A DNA stretch of 32,421 nucleotides from JAJAZB01 sp964244295 (GTDB lineage: Bacteria > Bacteroidota > Bacteroidia > Cytophagales > Spirosomataceae): contig CAXTIG010000059.1 of assembly GCA_964244295.1 (NCBI GenBank), positions 1 to 32,421 of the forward strand, in the 5' to 3' direction. The notes below the pieces were generated by a model, which was not told the DNA's origin, ran no database searches, and saw nothing but the letters and a program-made list of their open reading frames with translations. Shown piece by piece: positions 15,030-21,517 of the stretch. Made by a program: the position numbers and the translations under genes. Each line of letters opens with the position of its first letter. The stretch's first letter is position 1.

Positions 15030-15857
15030 TTACAAGTTGTAAAACTTCACCGCATTCCCGCCCCAAATCTTCGCCTTTTCCGTCTTGGAAAAAGCAGAAA
15101 AATACTCTTCTACCAGCCCCACCACCTCGGCGTACTCGGCGGCGAGCAGGCACACTGGCCAGTCGGAGCCGAACAGCAGGCGATTCACGCCGAAGGCTTC
15201 CACGACGGCATCGAGGTAAGGGCGGAAATCGTCGCGGTGCCAGTGCTCGGGGTCGGCCTCGGTGACCAGCCCCGACACCTTGCAGTACACGTTTTCGTGT
15301 TTGGCCAGCGCCTGAATATCGGGCTTCCAGCGGTCGACGACGCCCTGGCGGATAAGGGGTTTGGCCAGGTGGTCGAGTACGAATTTCTGGGCCGGAAACC
15401 GCGCCGTGAATTCCCGCGCCACGCCGAGTTGGTTCGGGTAAATCAAGAGGTCATACGTGAAATTATACCCAGCCAGCGCCCGGATTCCGGCCAGAAATTC
15501 CGTTCGCAGCAAAAACAAATCGTCGGCTTCCGACTGCACCACGTGCCGGAACCCCTTGAGTTTGGGGAAAGCGGCGTAGTGGGCGAGCCGTTCGGGCAGG
15601 TTGCTGGCTCGGAAATCGACCCAGCCGACTACGCCTTTTACAAAGGCGTGTTCGTCGGCCAGGCCCAGCAGAAAATTCGTTTCGTCCTCCGACTGGTCGG
15701 CCTGCACGGCTACGCAGCCGTCGAAGCCGTGCTGATCGAGGCAGGGTTTCAAGTCGATGGGGCTGAAATCGCGACGGAGGGTGGTCATGGATTCGGTAAT
15801 CCAGGCATCGCGGACGAAGTCGAAATTCCAGAAGTGCTGGTGGGAATCAATTTTCAT
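15030..15857 (-). CDS. Amidohydrolase, L-fuconolactonase type (COG3618)
   Basis: The 275-residue cytoplasmic protein has the TIM-barrel amidohydrolase-2 pattern. MKIDSHQHFWNF carries metal ligands H6 and H8. Further blocks are GCVAVQADQSEDET, KGVVGWVDFRA, FPKLKGFRHVVQ, KFVLDHLAKPLI, NVYCKVSGLVTEAD and the C-terminal NRLLFGSDWPVC, whose aspartate is a conserved catalytic residue. Lactonases of this group open L-fucono-1,5-lactone (or rhamnono-/arabinono-lactones) to the aldonate. It is the first gene of the minus-strand sugar cluster, following rplS but isolated from it by a terminator and a 38-bp palindrome. The next enzyme expected, an L-fuconate dehydratase, is not in this window. Confidence 0.88.
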   Translation of the reverse strand: MKIDSHQHFWNFDFVRDAWITESMTTLRRDFSPIDLKPCLDQHGFDGCVAVQADQSEDETNFLLGLADEHAFVKGVVGWVDFRASNLPERLAHYAAFPKLKGFRHVVQSEADDLFLLRTEFLAGIRALAGYNFTYDLLIYPNQLGVAREFTARFPAQKFVLDHLAKPLIRQGVVDRWKPDIQALAKHENVYCKVSGLVTEADPEHWHRDDFRPYLDAVVEAFGVNRLLFGSDWPVCLLAAEYAEVVGLVEEYFSAFSKTEKAKIWGGNAVKFYNL

Positions 15858-15902
15858 GGGGTGGTCAGAGGCGATGCGGTTAGCAAGCTACGAAGCAAAT
15901 GG

Positions 15903-15991
15903 CTGAATCAGAATTCGCCGAATTTGAGAATTTTCAGAATCGTTGGTTCACCAATTCTGAAAATTCTCAAATCCGGCGAATTCTGATTCAG
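15903..15991. repeat. 38-bp near-perfect palindrome upstream of the lactonase gene
   Basis: Arms at 15903-15940 and 15954-15991 (outer end ctgaatcagaattcgccg) differ at one position, which still allows a G-U pair; the loop is 13 nt. It is not obviously a member of families A, B or C. It lies between the rplS terminator and the lactonase start, so it could be part of the lactonase leader RNA or a second terminator. Confidence 0.85.
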
Positions 15992-15996
15992 ACAAA

Positions 15997-16030
15997 AAAA
16001 GCCGCTCCCCATGAACGGAAAGCGGCTTTT
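15997..16030 (-). terminator. rplS intrinsic terminator
   Basis: A 10-bp stem (15997-16006 with 16021-16030) has a GCCGCT/AGCGGC core and flanking A/T runs, 21 bp past the rplS stop. Confidence 0.85.
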
Positions 16031-16050
16031 TACTGAAACCAAAAGTTGGT

Positions 16051-16404
16051 TTATTTTTTCTCCTTGAGGCGGGCGGCTTTGCCTTGCTTACCGCGCAGGA
16101 AGAACAGGCGGGCGCGGCGAGTGACACCCCGGCGGACGACTTCAATCTTGTCGATGTTAGGCGAAAGAATCGGGAAAATCCGCTCGACGCCTACGCCGTT
16201 GGAAATTTTCCGTACCGTGAAGGTCTCGCCGTTGCTGTTGGGGTTGCGGCGTTGGATCACGGTTCCGGTGAAAACCTGAATCCGCTCTTTGTTGCCTTCG
16301 CGGATTTTTACGTGTACGTTCACGGTATCGCCGGCACCGAAGGCCGGGGCATTTTCGCGGCGGGCGGCATTCTCGGCCTCCACCAATTTAATCAACTCAC
16401 TCAT
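16051..16404 (-). CDS. rplS: 50S ribosomal protein bL19
   Basis: The 117-residue product is a full-length bL19, a large-subunit protein near the 30S-50S interface. Diagnostic blocks are GDTVNVHVKIREGNKERIQ, FTGTVIQRRN, ETFTVRKISNGVGVERIFP and the basic end RRARLFFLRGKQGKAARL. It stands as a single gene with its own promoter upstream (TTG-20-TATCTTTG) and its own terminator, rather than in the trmD-rplS arrangement of Proteobacteria. The ATG at 16404 is the natural start. Confidence 0.98.
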   Translation of the reverse strand: MSELIKLVEAENAARRENAPAFGAGDTVNVHVKIREGNKERIQVFTGTVIQRRNPNSNGETFTVRKISNGVGVERIFPILSPNIDKIEVVRRGVTRRARLFFLRGKQGKAARLKEKK

Positions 16405-16450
16405 GGCTGTTGTATGTCGTTGTCAGTACGATGCGCTCGGAAATGAGCCG

Positions 16451-16481
16451 CAAAGATAGAGTGATTTTCCGGCACCGCCAA
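16451..16481 (-). promoter_or_regulatory. rplS promoter, Bacteroidota consensus
   Basis: On the minus strand TTG (16481-16479), a spacer of exactly 20 nt and TATCTTTG (16458-16451) give a full match to the -7 consensus TAnnTTTG. The start codon lies 46 nt further on. It is the best promoter in the window and supports the phylum assignment. Confidence 0.75.
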
Positions 16482-16583
16482 CGGACGTTTAAAAATCAAG
16501 TGCTCCAATTCAACATTTTAAGAACCGGCTTGCGGACAAGCCCCTCCCGTTCGCATCTTTCCCCTTTTAAGTACCCGTCTAGA

Positions 16584-16663
16584 GGTAATTGGGTAAATTG
16601 AAAATTAGTCAATTATTTAACAACCAGACCTTTGTGGCGAAAAAATCAATTACCAATTTACCC
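16584..16663. repeat. Family C simple-unit inverted repeat (C6)
   Basis: The 17-nt 5' arm ggtaattgggtaaattg (16584-16600) contains no C. The 3' arm caattaccaatttaccc (16647-16663) is complementary to the same two units in swapped order. It lies 57 bp upstream of the GIN-domain start. Confidence 0.65.
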
Positions 16664-16720
16664 CCGATAGCCATCGGGACTAATCCCCAAAACCTAAACC
16701 GGGTCATCGCTCCTTTTTAC

Positions 16721-17419
16721 ATGAATTTTTTCGCTCTGTTGCGCACCCTTCTGCTGGCAGGAAGTCTGCTGCTGACGCTCACGGTACGCGCCGAACGCCG
16801 GGTATTCCTGCTTCGGAATTTCGACCGGTTTGAGGTCAGCAATGAATTTGTCGTGGAAATCAAACCGGGCGACGTGTATCATGTGGTGGTGGTGGGTGCC
16901 CCCCGCGATTTGAAAAACCTCGAAGCCGGCTTCGTCCGCTCCAGTTCCACGGCGTTCGTGCGCTTCCGGCGCGACTACCTCAACCCCAGCAAAATGCGGG
17001 TGCGCCTCACCGTGACGCTGCCCACCTTACGCGGTCTGTCGCTGGGCGGCAAAAGCAAAACGATGCTGGAAGGTTTCAAAAACCTGGACACCTTCGACCT
17101 GAAACTGAGCGGCGAAGCAAAGGCAAAACTTCAGTTGAAGGCCCAAAAAGTCACGCTTGCCGCCGGAGGCGCGTCCGAACTGACGATCATCGGCGAAACC
17201 ACCGACTTCAACGGCACCGTCTTCGGCGGCAGCGAAGTGCGGGGTTACAACTTTGAGGTGCGCAACGCCCGCCTCAGCCTGAGCGGGGCCAGTCTGGTTC
17301 ACGCGCTGGTGAGCAAATCGCTCGTGGCCGAGGCCAGTGGGGGCAGCACCCTGCTCTACCGGGGGGGTGCCCGGCTGCGGTCGAGTACCTCCGGGGGGAG
17401 CACGGTGCGGAATGAGTGA
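16721..17419 (+). CDS. Exported GIN-domain protein (DUF2807, putative auto-transporter adhesin head)
   Basis: The protein has 232 residues from ATG 16721, with a signal peptide (MNFFALLRTLLLAGSLLLTLTVRA). The mature part is a beta-helix-like GIN domain: FDRFEVSNEFVVEIKPGDVYHVVV, then repeated short strands with S/G turns such as LRGLSLGGKSKTML, FDLKLSGEAKAKLQL, VTLAAGGASELTIIG, GTVFGGSEVRGY, ARLSLSGASLVHALV and LVAEASGGSTLLYRG. The domain is very common in Bacteroidota, sits in the periplasm or on the surface, and has no agreed function. The frame is open further upstream (to 16589), but that would place the hydrophobic segment 45 residues in and cover repeat C6. A family A hairpin begins 24 bp after the stop. 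Confidence 0.85.
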   Translation: MNFFALLRTLLLAGSLLLTLTVRAERRVFLLRNFDRFEVSNEFVVEIKPGDVYHVVVVGAPRDLKNLEAGFVRSSSTAFVRFRRDYLNPSKMRVRLTVTLPTLRGLSLGGKSKTMLEGFKNLDTFDLKLSGEAKAKLQLKAQKVTLAAGGASELTIIGETTDFNGTVFGGSEVRGYNFEVRNARLSLSGASLVHALVSKSLVAEASGGSTLLYRGGARLRSSTSGGSTVRNE

Positions 17420-17442
17420 GATTTTCTAAAAAAACCTGTTAT

Positions 17443-17541
17443 AAAAAACTGTCATCCTGAAAGGACCTTGTCGGACTACCGTTCAGTTTCCTGAAACGCT
17501 CACGGTAGTCCGACAAGGTCCTTTCAGGATGACAGTTTTTT
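17443..17541. repeat. Family A long inverted repeat (A3), perfect 39-bp arms
   Basis: Arms 17443-17481 and 17503-17541 are perfectly complementary over 39 bp; the 21-nt loop contains its own small palindrome. Outer ends are A6/T6 then CTGTCATCCTGA. It could terminate the GIN-domain transcript. Confidence 0.9.
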
Positions 17542-17578
17542 TATAAACTGACTTCTGATAAACTTCTTATAAAATAGA

Positions 17579-17628
17579 GTTGGCGTAACAAATTCCAACC
17601 GGTACAATCGTTAGGACGGTACGCCAAC
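17579..17628. promoter_or_regulatory. 9-bp dyad upstream of the DUF6089-like gene
   Basis: GTTGGCGTA (17579-17587) and TACGCCAAC (17620-17628) form an exact inverted repeat 32 bp apart, ending 9 bp before the ATG. It could be a stem enclosing a structured leader or a pair of protein-binding half-sites. Confidence 0.4.
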
Positions 17629-17637
17629 GCCCTACCC

Positions 17638-18447
17638 ATGACCCGATTCCTGCCTTCGCTGCTCATCGGTGCCTTGCTCAGTCCAACGGTTTTTGCTCAA
17701 CCGAACCCGGCGCGCGGCGACCTGCGGCTACTAGGGGGCCTGGGCCTGAGTTATTACGACGGCGACCTCCGCGCCGAGCGCCTGCGCAATCCACACCTCC
17801 GGCCCAACGGCAACGTCGGGCTGAGTTACCGCCTCGGCGAACACCTCAGCCTGCGCGGCGAAGTGGGTTTTTACCGGATCTACGGCAGCGACGAAGGCGG
17901 TGAAAAGTTTGAACGAAATCTTTCCTTCCGCAGCGACAACCCCGAATTTTTCCTCGCGTTGAGCGGCAACCTGCTGCCTTTCACCCGGCAAAGCGCCTTC
18001 AACCTCTACGCCTTTGGCGGGCTGGGTCTGACCCGGCTCAACCCCAAAGCCAGGTTGCAGGGGCGCTACTACTCCCTGCCCCGCCTCCAAACCGAGGGCG
18101 TGGCCTACCGGCGTGTGGTGCCCATCCTGCCGCTGGGCGCGGGGGTTTCGCGGTCACTCAGCTCCCAACTCACGGCGGCGCTCGAAATCCGCTACACCTA
18201 CGTCTTCAGCGACTACCTCGACGACGTCAGCACCGAGTACCCGCAGCCGGGCAGCATCGATGCCTTTGCCACCAACTTTTCCGACCGCTCGCCCGAACTC
18301 GGGTTACCCGCTAACCCGCCCGGTAATCCTCGCGGCAGTCCGGGCAGTTGGGACGGGTACTATTTCCTCCAGGCCCGCCTCGAATACACCCTCGGCAGTA
18401 GCCAGAAAGCCGTCCGGAAGCGGTTGATGCGCTGTCCGAAATTGTAA
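17638..18447 (+). CDS. Outer-membrane beta-barrel protein, DUF6089-like
   Basis: The protein has 269 residues with a signal peptide (MTRFLPSLLIGALLSPTVFAQ). The mature protein is a series of amphipathic strands: DLRLLGGLGLSYYDGDL, GNVGLSYRLGEHLSLRGEVGFYRIYG, FFLALSGNLLP, NLYAFGGLGLTRLNPKA, VPILPLGAGVSRSL and LEIRYTYVFSDYLDDVST. The 'G-lsYY-GDl' opening and 'DYLDDVST' block fit the DUF6089 type of small porin-like barrels in Bacteroidota. Function is not known; such proteins are often found near envelope or gliding genes, but no such genes lie here. The stop codon overlaps the first bases of the hairpin that follows. Confidence 0.8.
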   Translation: MTRFLPSLLIGALLSPTVFAQPNPARGDLRLLGGLGLSYYDGDLRAERLRNPHLRPNGNVGLSYRLGEHLSLRGEVGFYRIYGSDEGGEKFERNLSFRSDNPEFFLALSGNLLPFTRQSAFNLYAFGGLGLTRLNPKARLQGRYYSLPRLQTEGVAYRRVVPILPLGAGVSRSLSSQLTAALEIRYTYVFSDYLDDVSTEYPQPGSIDAFATNFSDRSPELGLPANPPGNPRGSPGSWDGYYFLQARLEYTLGSSQKAVRKRLMRCPKL

Positions 18448-18498
18448 AAAGGAGAAGGGAAAAAGGACGTAGCAGATCCTTTTTCCCTTCTCCTTTTT
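18446..18498. terminator. Purine-rich hairpin terminator (family C, C3)
   Basis: Perfect 22-bp arms (18446-18467 with 18477-18498) are separated by 9 nt. The 5' arm is all purine (aaaaaggagaagggaaaaag...) and the 3' arm all pyrimidine, ending in a T-run. It starts within the stop codon (18445-18447). Confidence 0.8.
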
Positions 18499-18534
18499 TC
18501 CTTTCTCCTACTTCCTTCCTTCTATCTTCGCGGC

Positions 18535-19059
18535 ATGATTAAGCAAAAATTCGCGTCCGATTCCCTCACCACCATGACCGAAATGGTGTTGCCCAACGAC
18601 ACCAACACGCTCAACAACCTCATGGGCGGGCGACTCCTGCACCTGATGGACATTTGCGCGGCCATCACCGCCCAGAAGCACTCCAACCGGGTGGTGGTCA
18701 CGGCCTCGGTCGATAACGTTTCGTTTTCGGAAGCCATTCCGCTCGGCAGCGTGGTCACGCTCCGGGCCTGGGTGACGCGGGCCTTCAACTCGTCGATGGA
18801 GGTATACATCGAAGTTCACGCCGAGAACATTCCGGCCCAGGAGCGGCTGATGAGCAACAAGGCATTTTTCACCTTCGTGGCCGTCGACCAGGCGGGCCGC
18901 CCCATCGACGTGCCCACCGTGGTGCCCCAAACCGACGAAGAAAAAGCCCTCTACGACAGCGCCCTCCGCCGCCGCCAGTTGCGCCTGGTGCTGGCGGGAA
19001 GATTGAAGCCGCAGGATGCGACGGAATTGCGGGCGTTGTTTGCGATGGAAAGTGCGTAA
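18535..19059 (+). CDS. Acyl-CoA thioesterase, hotdog fold
   Basis: The 174-residue cytoplasmic protein matches the YciA/ACOT-type hotdog thioesterases, which hydrolyse acyl-CoA to free acid and CoA. TTMTEMVLPNDTNTLNNLMGGRLLHLMDICAA (residues 12-43) has the conserved N and G-G-x-L-L-x-x-M-D that form the active site at the hotdog helix. VVTASVDNVSFSEAIPLGSVVTLRAWVTRAFNSSMEVYIEV is the central sheet, and a helical tail follows. The ATG at 18535 lies 36 bp after the preceding terminator; a box TATCTTCG at 18523-18530 is too close to the ATG to be a normal promoter. The toxin gene hicA follows after 14 bp on the same strand. Confidence 0.9.
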   Translation: MIKQKFASDSLTTMTEMVLPNDTNTLNNLMGGRLLHLMDICAAITAQKHSNRVVVTASVDNVSFSEAIPLGSVVTLRAWVTRAFNSSMEVYIEVHAENIPAQERLMSNKAFFTFVAVDQAGRPIDVPTVVPQTDEEKALYDSALRRRQLRLVLAGRLKPQDATELRALFAMESA

Positions 19060-19073
19060 TTTTAGCATTGGTC

Positions 19074-19265
19074 ATGCCCAAGAAAGTCAAGGAAATTATC
19101 CGCTTGCTTGAGGACGACGGGTGGGTACACGTTGTCCAGAAGGGCAGTCACCGGCAATTTAAGCACCCATCCAAGAAAGGAAGGGTCACGGTTAACGGCA
19201 AACTCAGTGATGATTTGGAACCGTTTTTAGAAAACAGTATTTTGAAACAAGCTGGGCTAAAATAG
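19074..19265 (+). CDS. hicA: HicA-type toxin
   Basis: The 63-residue basic protein MPKKVKEIIRLLEDDGW... has the HicA fold: helix, strand WVHVVQKGSHRQFKHP with the catalytic histidine H26, a K-rich turn (SKKGRVTV) and a final helix. HicA toxins cleave mRNA independently of the ribosome. A TTG two codons earlier (19068) is also in frame, but the ATG at 19074 fits the family start. The antitoxin gene follows 11 bp downstream, the classical hicA-hicB order and opposite to the other pair in this window. It may ride on the thioesterase transcript. Confidence 0.9.
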   Translation: MPKKVKEIIRLLEDDGWVHVVQKGSHRQFKHPSKKGRVTVNGKLSDDLEPFLENSILKQAGLK

Positions 19266-19276
19266 CATTTTACGTT

Positions 19277-19552
19277 ATGGAAAAATACCTCATCGTTATC
19301 GGGAAATCCGCTACCAACTACGGTGCCTACTCACCCGATGTGTTGGGCTGCGTGGCTACGGGCGAAACGATTGAAGAAACGATTTCCAACCTGAAAGAAG
19401 CCCTCGAATTTCACCTCGAAGGCATGGCTGAGGACGGCGACCCGCTACCGGAACCGAAAGGATTGGCGTTTTATCTTGCTCAAAATGAGCCGTTTGCCGA
19501 ACCAGATGATTTGTTAACGCATGTAGAGGTGCGTTTGCCCGAAATCGTTTAG
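19277..19552 (+). CDS. hicB: HicB-like antitoxin
   Basis: The 91-residue acidic protein begins MEKYLIVIGKSATNYGAYSPDVLGCVATGETIEETISNLKEALEFHLEGMAEDGDPLPEP. This is the standard HicB partial RNase-H fold: 'Y-aysPDlpGcva-G-T-eEa-~n~keAle-hle-l-edG-piPeP'. It should inactivate the HicA encoded 11 bp upstream. The protein ends about 30 residues after that motif (YLAQNEPFAEPDDLLTHVEV), so no separate DNA-binding domain is present. A DUF5990-like gene follows after 24 bp. Confidence 0.92.
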   Translation: MEKYLIVIGKSATNYGAYSPDVLGCVATGETIEETISNLKEALEFHLEGMAEDGDPLPEPKGLAFYLAQNEPFAEPDDLLTHVEVRLPEIV

Positions 19553-19576
19553 AAAGCTGACTCGTATCCACGACGC

Positions 19577-20026
19577 ATGGAATTGAAAATCCAGGTCACC
19601 TGCCACCACCTGCCCAGCGCGAAAGGTCAGAATACGGCAACTCCGATTTTTGAAAATGCATTGCTGGGCATTCAGGAGGACAACACCGTTATACAGGCCG
19701 AACCAGCTAGCCGGGAGCGCTTGGTGTTTGAACCGACGTTTCGGGTGGCCCCCCTCTCCGGTGGCCTGACCAATTTCCTCGGCCCCTTCGCCAAGGGAAC
19801 CCCAACCGAGCGGTTTTTTTATTTGTGTTGGGTGACGAAAGGCTCCGCTGGAAGATTGACGATGTTTCGGCGGGCGAAAATCCACCTGAGCCAACTGCCC
19901 TGGGAGCAAGTCGAACGCGCCATTCAACAAGGCGACCCGTTGCGCGTCGAGGTGTCGATGACCGACCAACGCGGCGGGCCGCTGTGCGGGTCAGTTCGGA
20001 ATGAAAACCTGCGTTGGATTCAGTAG
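19577..20026 (+). CDS. DUF5990-like protein
   Basis: The 149-residue protein has an N-terminal strand (MELKIQVTCHHLP) and a core FRVAPLSGGLTNFLGPFAKGTPTERFFYLCW, then RRAKIHLSQLPWEQVERAIQQGDPLRVEVSMTD. The 'tnFlGPfaqGtp.eRFfYl' block is what I recall of the DUF5990 family, a small uncharacterised cytoplasmic family in Bacteroidota. No signal peptide or catalytic motif is evident. It is directly downstream of hicB (24 bp) and ends 7 bp before the convergent ABM gene, with no hairpin between them. Confidence 0.7.
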   Translation: MELKIQVTCHHLPSAKGQNTATPIFENALLGIQEDNTVIQAEPASRERLVFEPTFRVAPLSGGLTNFLGPFAKGTPTERFFYLCWVTKGSAGRLTMFRRAKIHLSQLPWEQVERAIQQGDPLRVEVSMTDQRGGPLCGSVRNENLRWIQ

Positions 20027-20033
20027 ATTTTTT

Positions 20034-20363
20034 TTACCACCCGGAAGGCTCGGAGTCACCCGAGCGCCGATTGCCTTCTTCCACCCTCCCCACCGAAAAC
20101 GCCACCGCCTTCTCCGCAAAAAGCCCCTTCGTTTTCGCCCAGGTCGTTTTAAAGAAATCGGATTGCCGGTAGGCCTCCAGCGCCTCGGGGCCGTCCCAGT
20201 GGCTGTAGGTGCAAAAAATGTTTGGCTGGTCGAGGTCGCGGAGGATTTCGAGGTGTTGGCAACCGGGAAAGGCGCGGATGCGGTCTTTTGAACCGTTGAA
20301 AATGGCCTCGAATTCCGCCACGGCTTCGGGCCGGAAGGTCATGCGGACGATGCGAATCAGCAT
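20034..20363 (-). CDS. Antibiotic biosynthesis monooxygenase (ABM) domain protein
   Basis: The 109-residue ferredoxin-like protein MLIRIVRMTFRPEAVAEFEAIFNGSKDRIRAFPGCQHLEILRD... matches the ABM domain (PF03992). 'RmtFrPe-v-eFe-iF-~-k~~Ir-fPGCqhLeilrD' is followed by a YSHWDGPEALEAYRQSDFFKTTWAKTK helix typical of the family. Family members range from quinol monooxygenases to heme-degrading enzymes and many are uncharacterised. The ATG at 20363 is preferred; a longer frame (to 20429) only reads through the upstream inverted repeat. The last 15 residues are polar and non-conserved. Confidence 0.85.
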   Translation of the reverse strand: MLIRIVRMTFRPEAVAEFEAIFNGSKDRIRAFPGCQHLEILRDLDQPNIFCTYSHWDGPEALEAYRQSDFFKTTWAKTKGLFAEKAVAFSVGRVEEGNRRSGDSEPSGW

Positions 20364-20367
20364 AGCT

Positions 20368-20454
20368 ATTGAGTGATTGAGTGAGGGAGTGATTGAGTGA
20401 GAGAAAAGCAAATTCATTTTATCACTCAATCACTCCCTCACTCAATCACTCAAT
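20368..20454. repeat. Family C inverted repeat (C4), perfect 33-bp arms
   Basis: Arms 20368-20400 and 20422-20454 are perfect complements. The 5' arm, attgagtgattgagtgaggg followed by a further copy of the unit, has no C. It exactly fills the gap between the UbiA-like stop (20455) and the ABM start (20363), leaving 4 bp. Confidence 0.9.
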
Positions 20455-21300
20455 TTAGAGTATAAGCCCCATCAGCAAAAACACCCCATCCCCCGCCCAG
20501 CGGTAGCGTTCGTGGCGGGCAAGGTGGCGCTTCTGAAAATTCATTCCCCAGAGCAGCCCCGACATGGCCAGGAGGATTAACCCCATCCGGCGCTGGTACG
20601 GAAAGTCGGCCCCGATGGTGGTGAAAATGCCCCCCACGGCCACGAGCAGGAACAGCACCATCAGCACGTCGGCGGAGAAACCCGTGCCCCACCAGGTGCT
20701 CAGGTTGTTGGCCCCCGGCACGAGGCGGCTTTCAAACATCGAAAACAAAATCAGATTCTGCATTACCACCCCGCCAAACATCAGCGCGAGGGTCCAGCTT
20801 ACCCAGGTATCGGCGGGGTGCAGGGCAAACACCGGCCCCCAGATGCCCGCCGCGTAACCCAGCGCCGTGGTGGGTTCTTTGAGGTATTCCCAAACACTCC
20901 CCACGGGCAACCGGCTCACCACGAACAGGTAAATGCCCAGGACACCGGCCAGTTTGAGGCCAAACCACACCACCGCCGAAGGCAGCGCGTACGACAACGC
21001 AAACGCCGTAAGTCCCACCCCCGCCAACACCCGCCAAAGCAGGCGTTGGTGCCGGGCGTGGAAGGCGTGCCGGAGCGTTTCGGGCTGGTCGGGTTTGCGA
21101 ACGTCGAGCAGGCGGTCGAGGGTGTAAATGCCCCACACCACCAACGCCAGCACGAGCAGCGCCAGCGCCGGAACCGGCGCGTGGCCATCGGGAAGTTTCC
21201 AGGCCGCCCAGGCGCTCAGCACGGCTCCCAACACCACGTCGAGGTTGAGCAAACGGGCTTCGCGCAGGCGTTGGGTGAGGAGGGTTGGGGTGTTTGTCAC
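20455..21300 (-). CDS. UbiA-like multi-pass membrane protein
   Basis: The product has 281 residues from a GTG at 21300, with 8-9 membrane segments. WGIYTLDRLLDVRK (residues 56-69; D62, D66) resembles the first aspartate-rich motif of UbiA prenyltransferases. The second DxxxD motif is not seen: the matching region reads FESRLVPGANNLSTWWG. Prenyl transfer is therefore doubtful and this is best called a UbiA-superfamily-like protein. An in-frame ATG at 21387 would add 29 residues that are only a translation of the upstream family A repeat, so the GTG is the better start (NTPTLLTQRLREARLLNLDVV follows). It lies downstream of the DUF5686-like gene on the same strand. Confidence 0.65.
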   Translation of the reverse strand: MTNTPTLLTQRLREARLLNLDVVLGAVLSAWAAWKLPDGHAPVPALALLVLALVVWGIYTLDRLLDVRKPDQPETLRHAFHARHQRLLWRVLAGVGLTAFALSYALPSAVVWFGLKLAGVLGIYLFVVSRLPVGSVWEYLKEPTTALGYAAGIWGPVFALHPADTWVSWTLALMFGGVVMQNLILFSMFESRLVPGANNLSTWWGTGFSADVLMVLFLLVAVGGIFTTIGADFPYQRRMGLILLAMSGLLWGMNFQKRHLARHERYRWAGDGVFLLMGLIL

Positions 21301-21325
21301 TAAAAGAAAGTTCTCCCGCCCGGTG

Positions 21326-21451
21326 TTGTCATCCTGAGCGGAGCGAAAGGACCTCGTTGGATTTCCAGATAGTTGGCCGATTACCAAGTGGTAGCTGACC
21401 GCCGACTAAACGGTTGTCCAACGAAATCCTTCGCTCCGCTCAGGATGACAA
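21326..21451. repeat. Family A long inverted repeat (A4)
   Basis: Arms 21326-21361 and 21417-21451 start TTGTCATCCTGAGCGGAGCG and pair with one bulge. The insert gcggagcgaa is matched in the other arm. The 55-nt loop contains ccaagtggtagctgacc, which echoes A1. It lies between the DUF5686-like stop and the UbiA-like start. Confidence 0.85.
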
Positions 21452-21517
21452 GTTGGATGCTATCCGGTGGGTTGCGAAGGGTCAAAGATACGGGCTACGC
21501 CACAAAACCCGCCGTTT

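Larger units (their letters stand above)
16405..16720. other. Divergent intergenic region between rplS and the GIN-domain gene
   Basis: This 316-bp gap holds the rplS promoter (16451-16481), the family C repeat C6 (16584-16663) and a small palindrome cccgat-agcc-atcggg (16663-16678). I see no convincing promoter for the plus-strand gene and no RNA gene. Confidence 0.6.

Noticed and set aside
18523..18530. TATCTTCG as promoter of the thioesterase gene
   Set aside because: It lies 4 bp before the ATG and no TTG-type -33 element is at the right distance.
20364..20429. Upstream start for the ABM-domain protein
   Set aside because: The added residues only translate repeat C4, and the family begins at the ATG at 20363.
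21301..21387. N-terminal extension of the UbiA-like protein to an ATG at 21387
   Set aside because: The extra 29 codons are one arm and part of the loop of repeat A4; the GTG at 21300 fits where the protein-like sequence begins.
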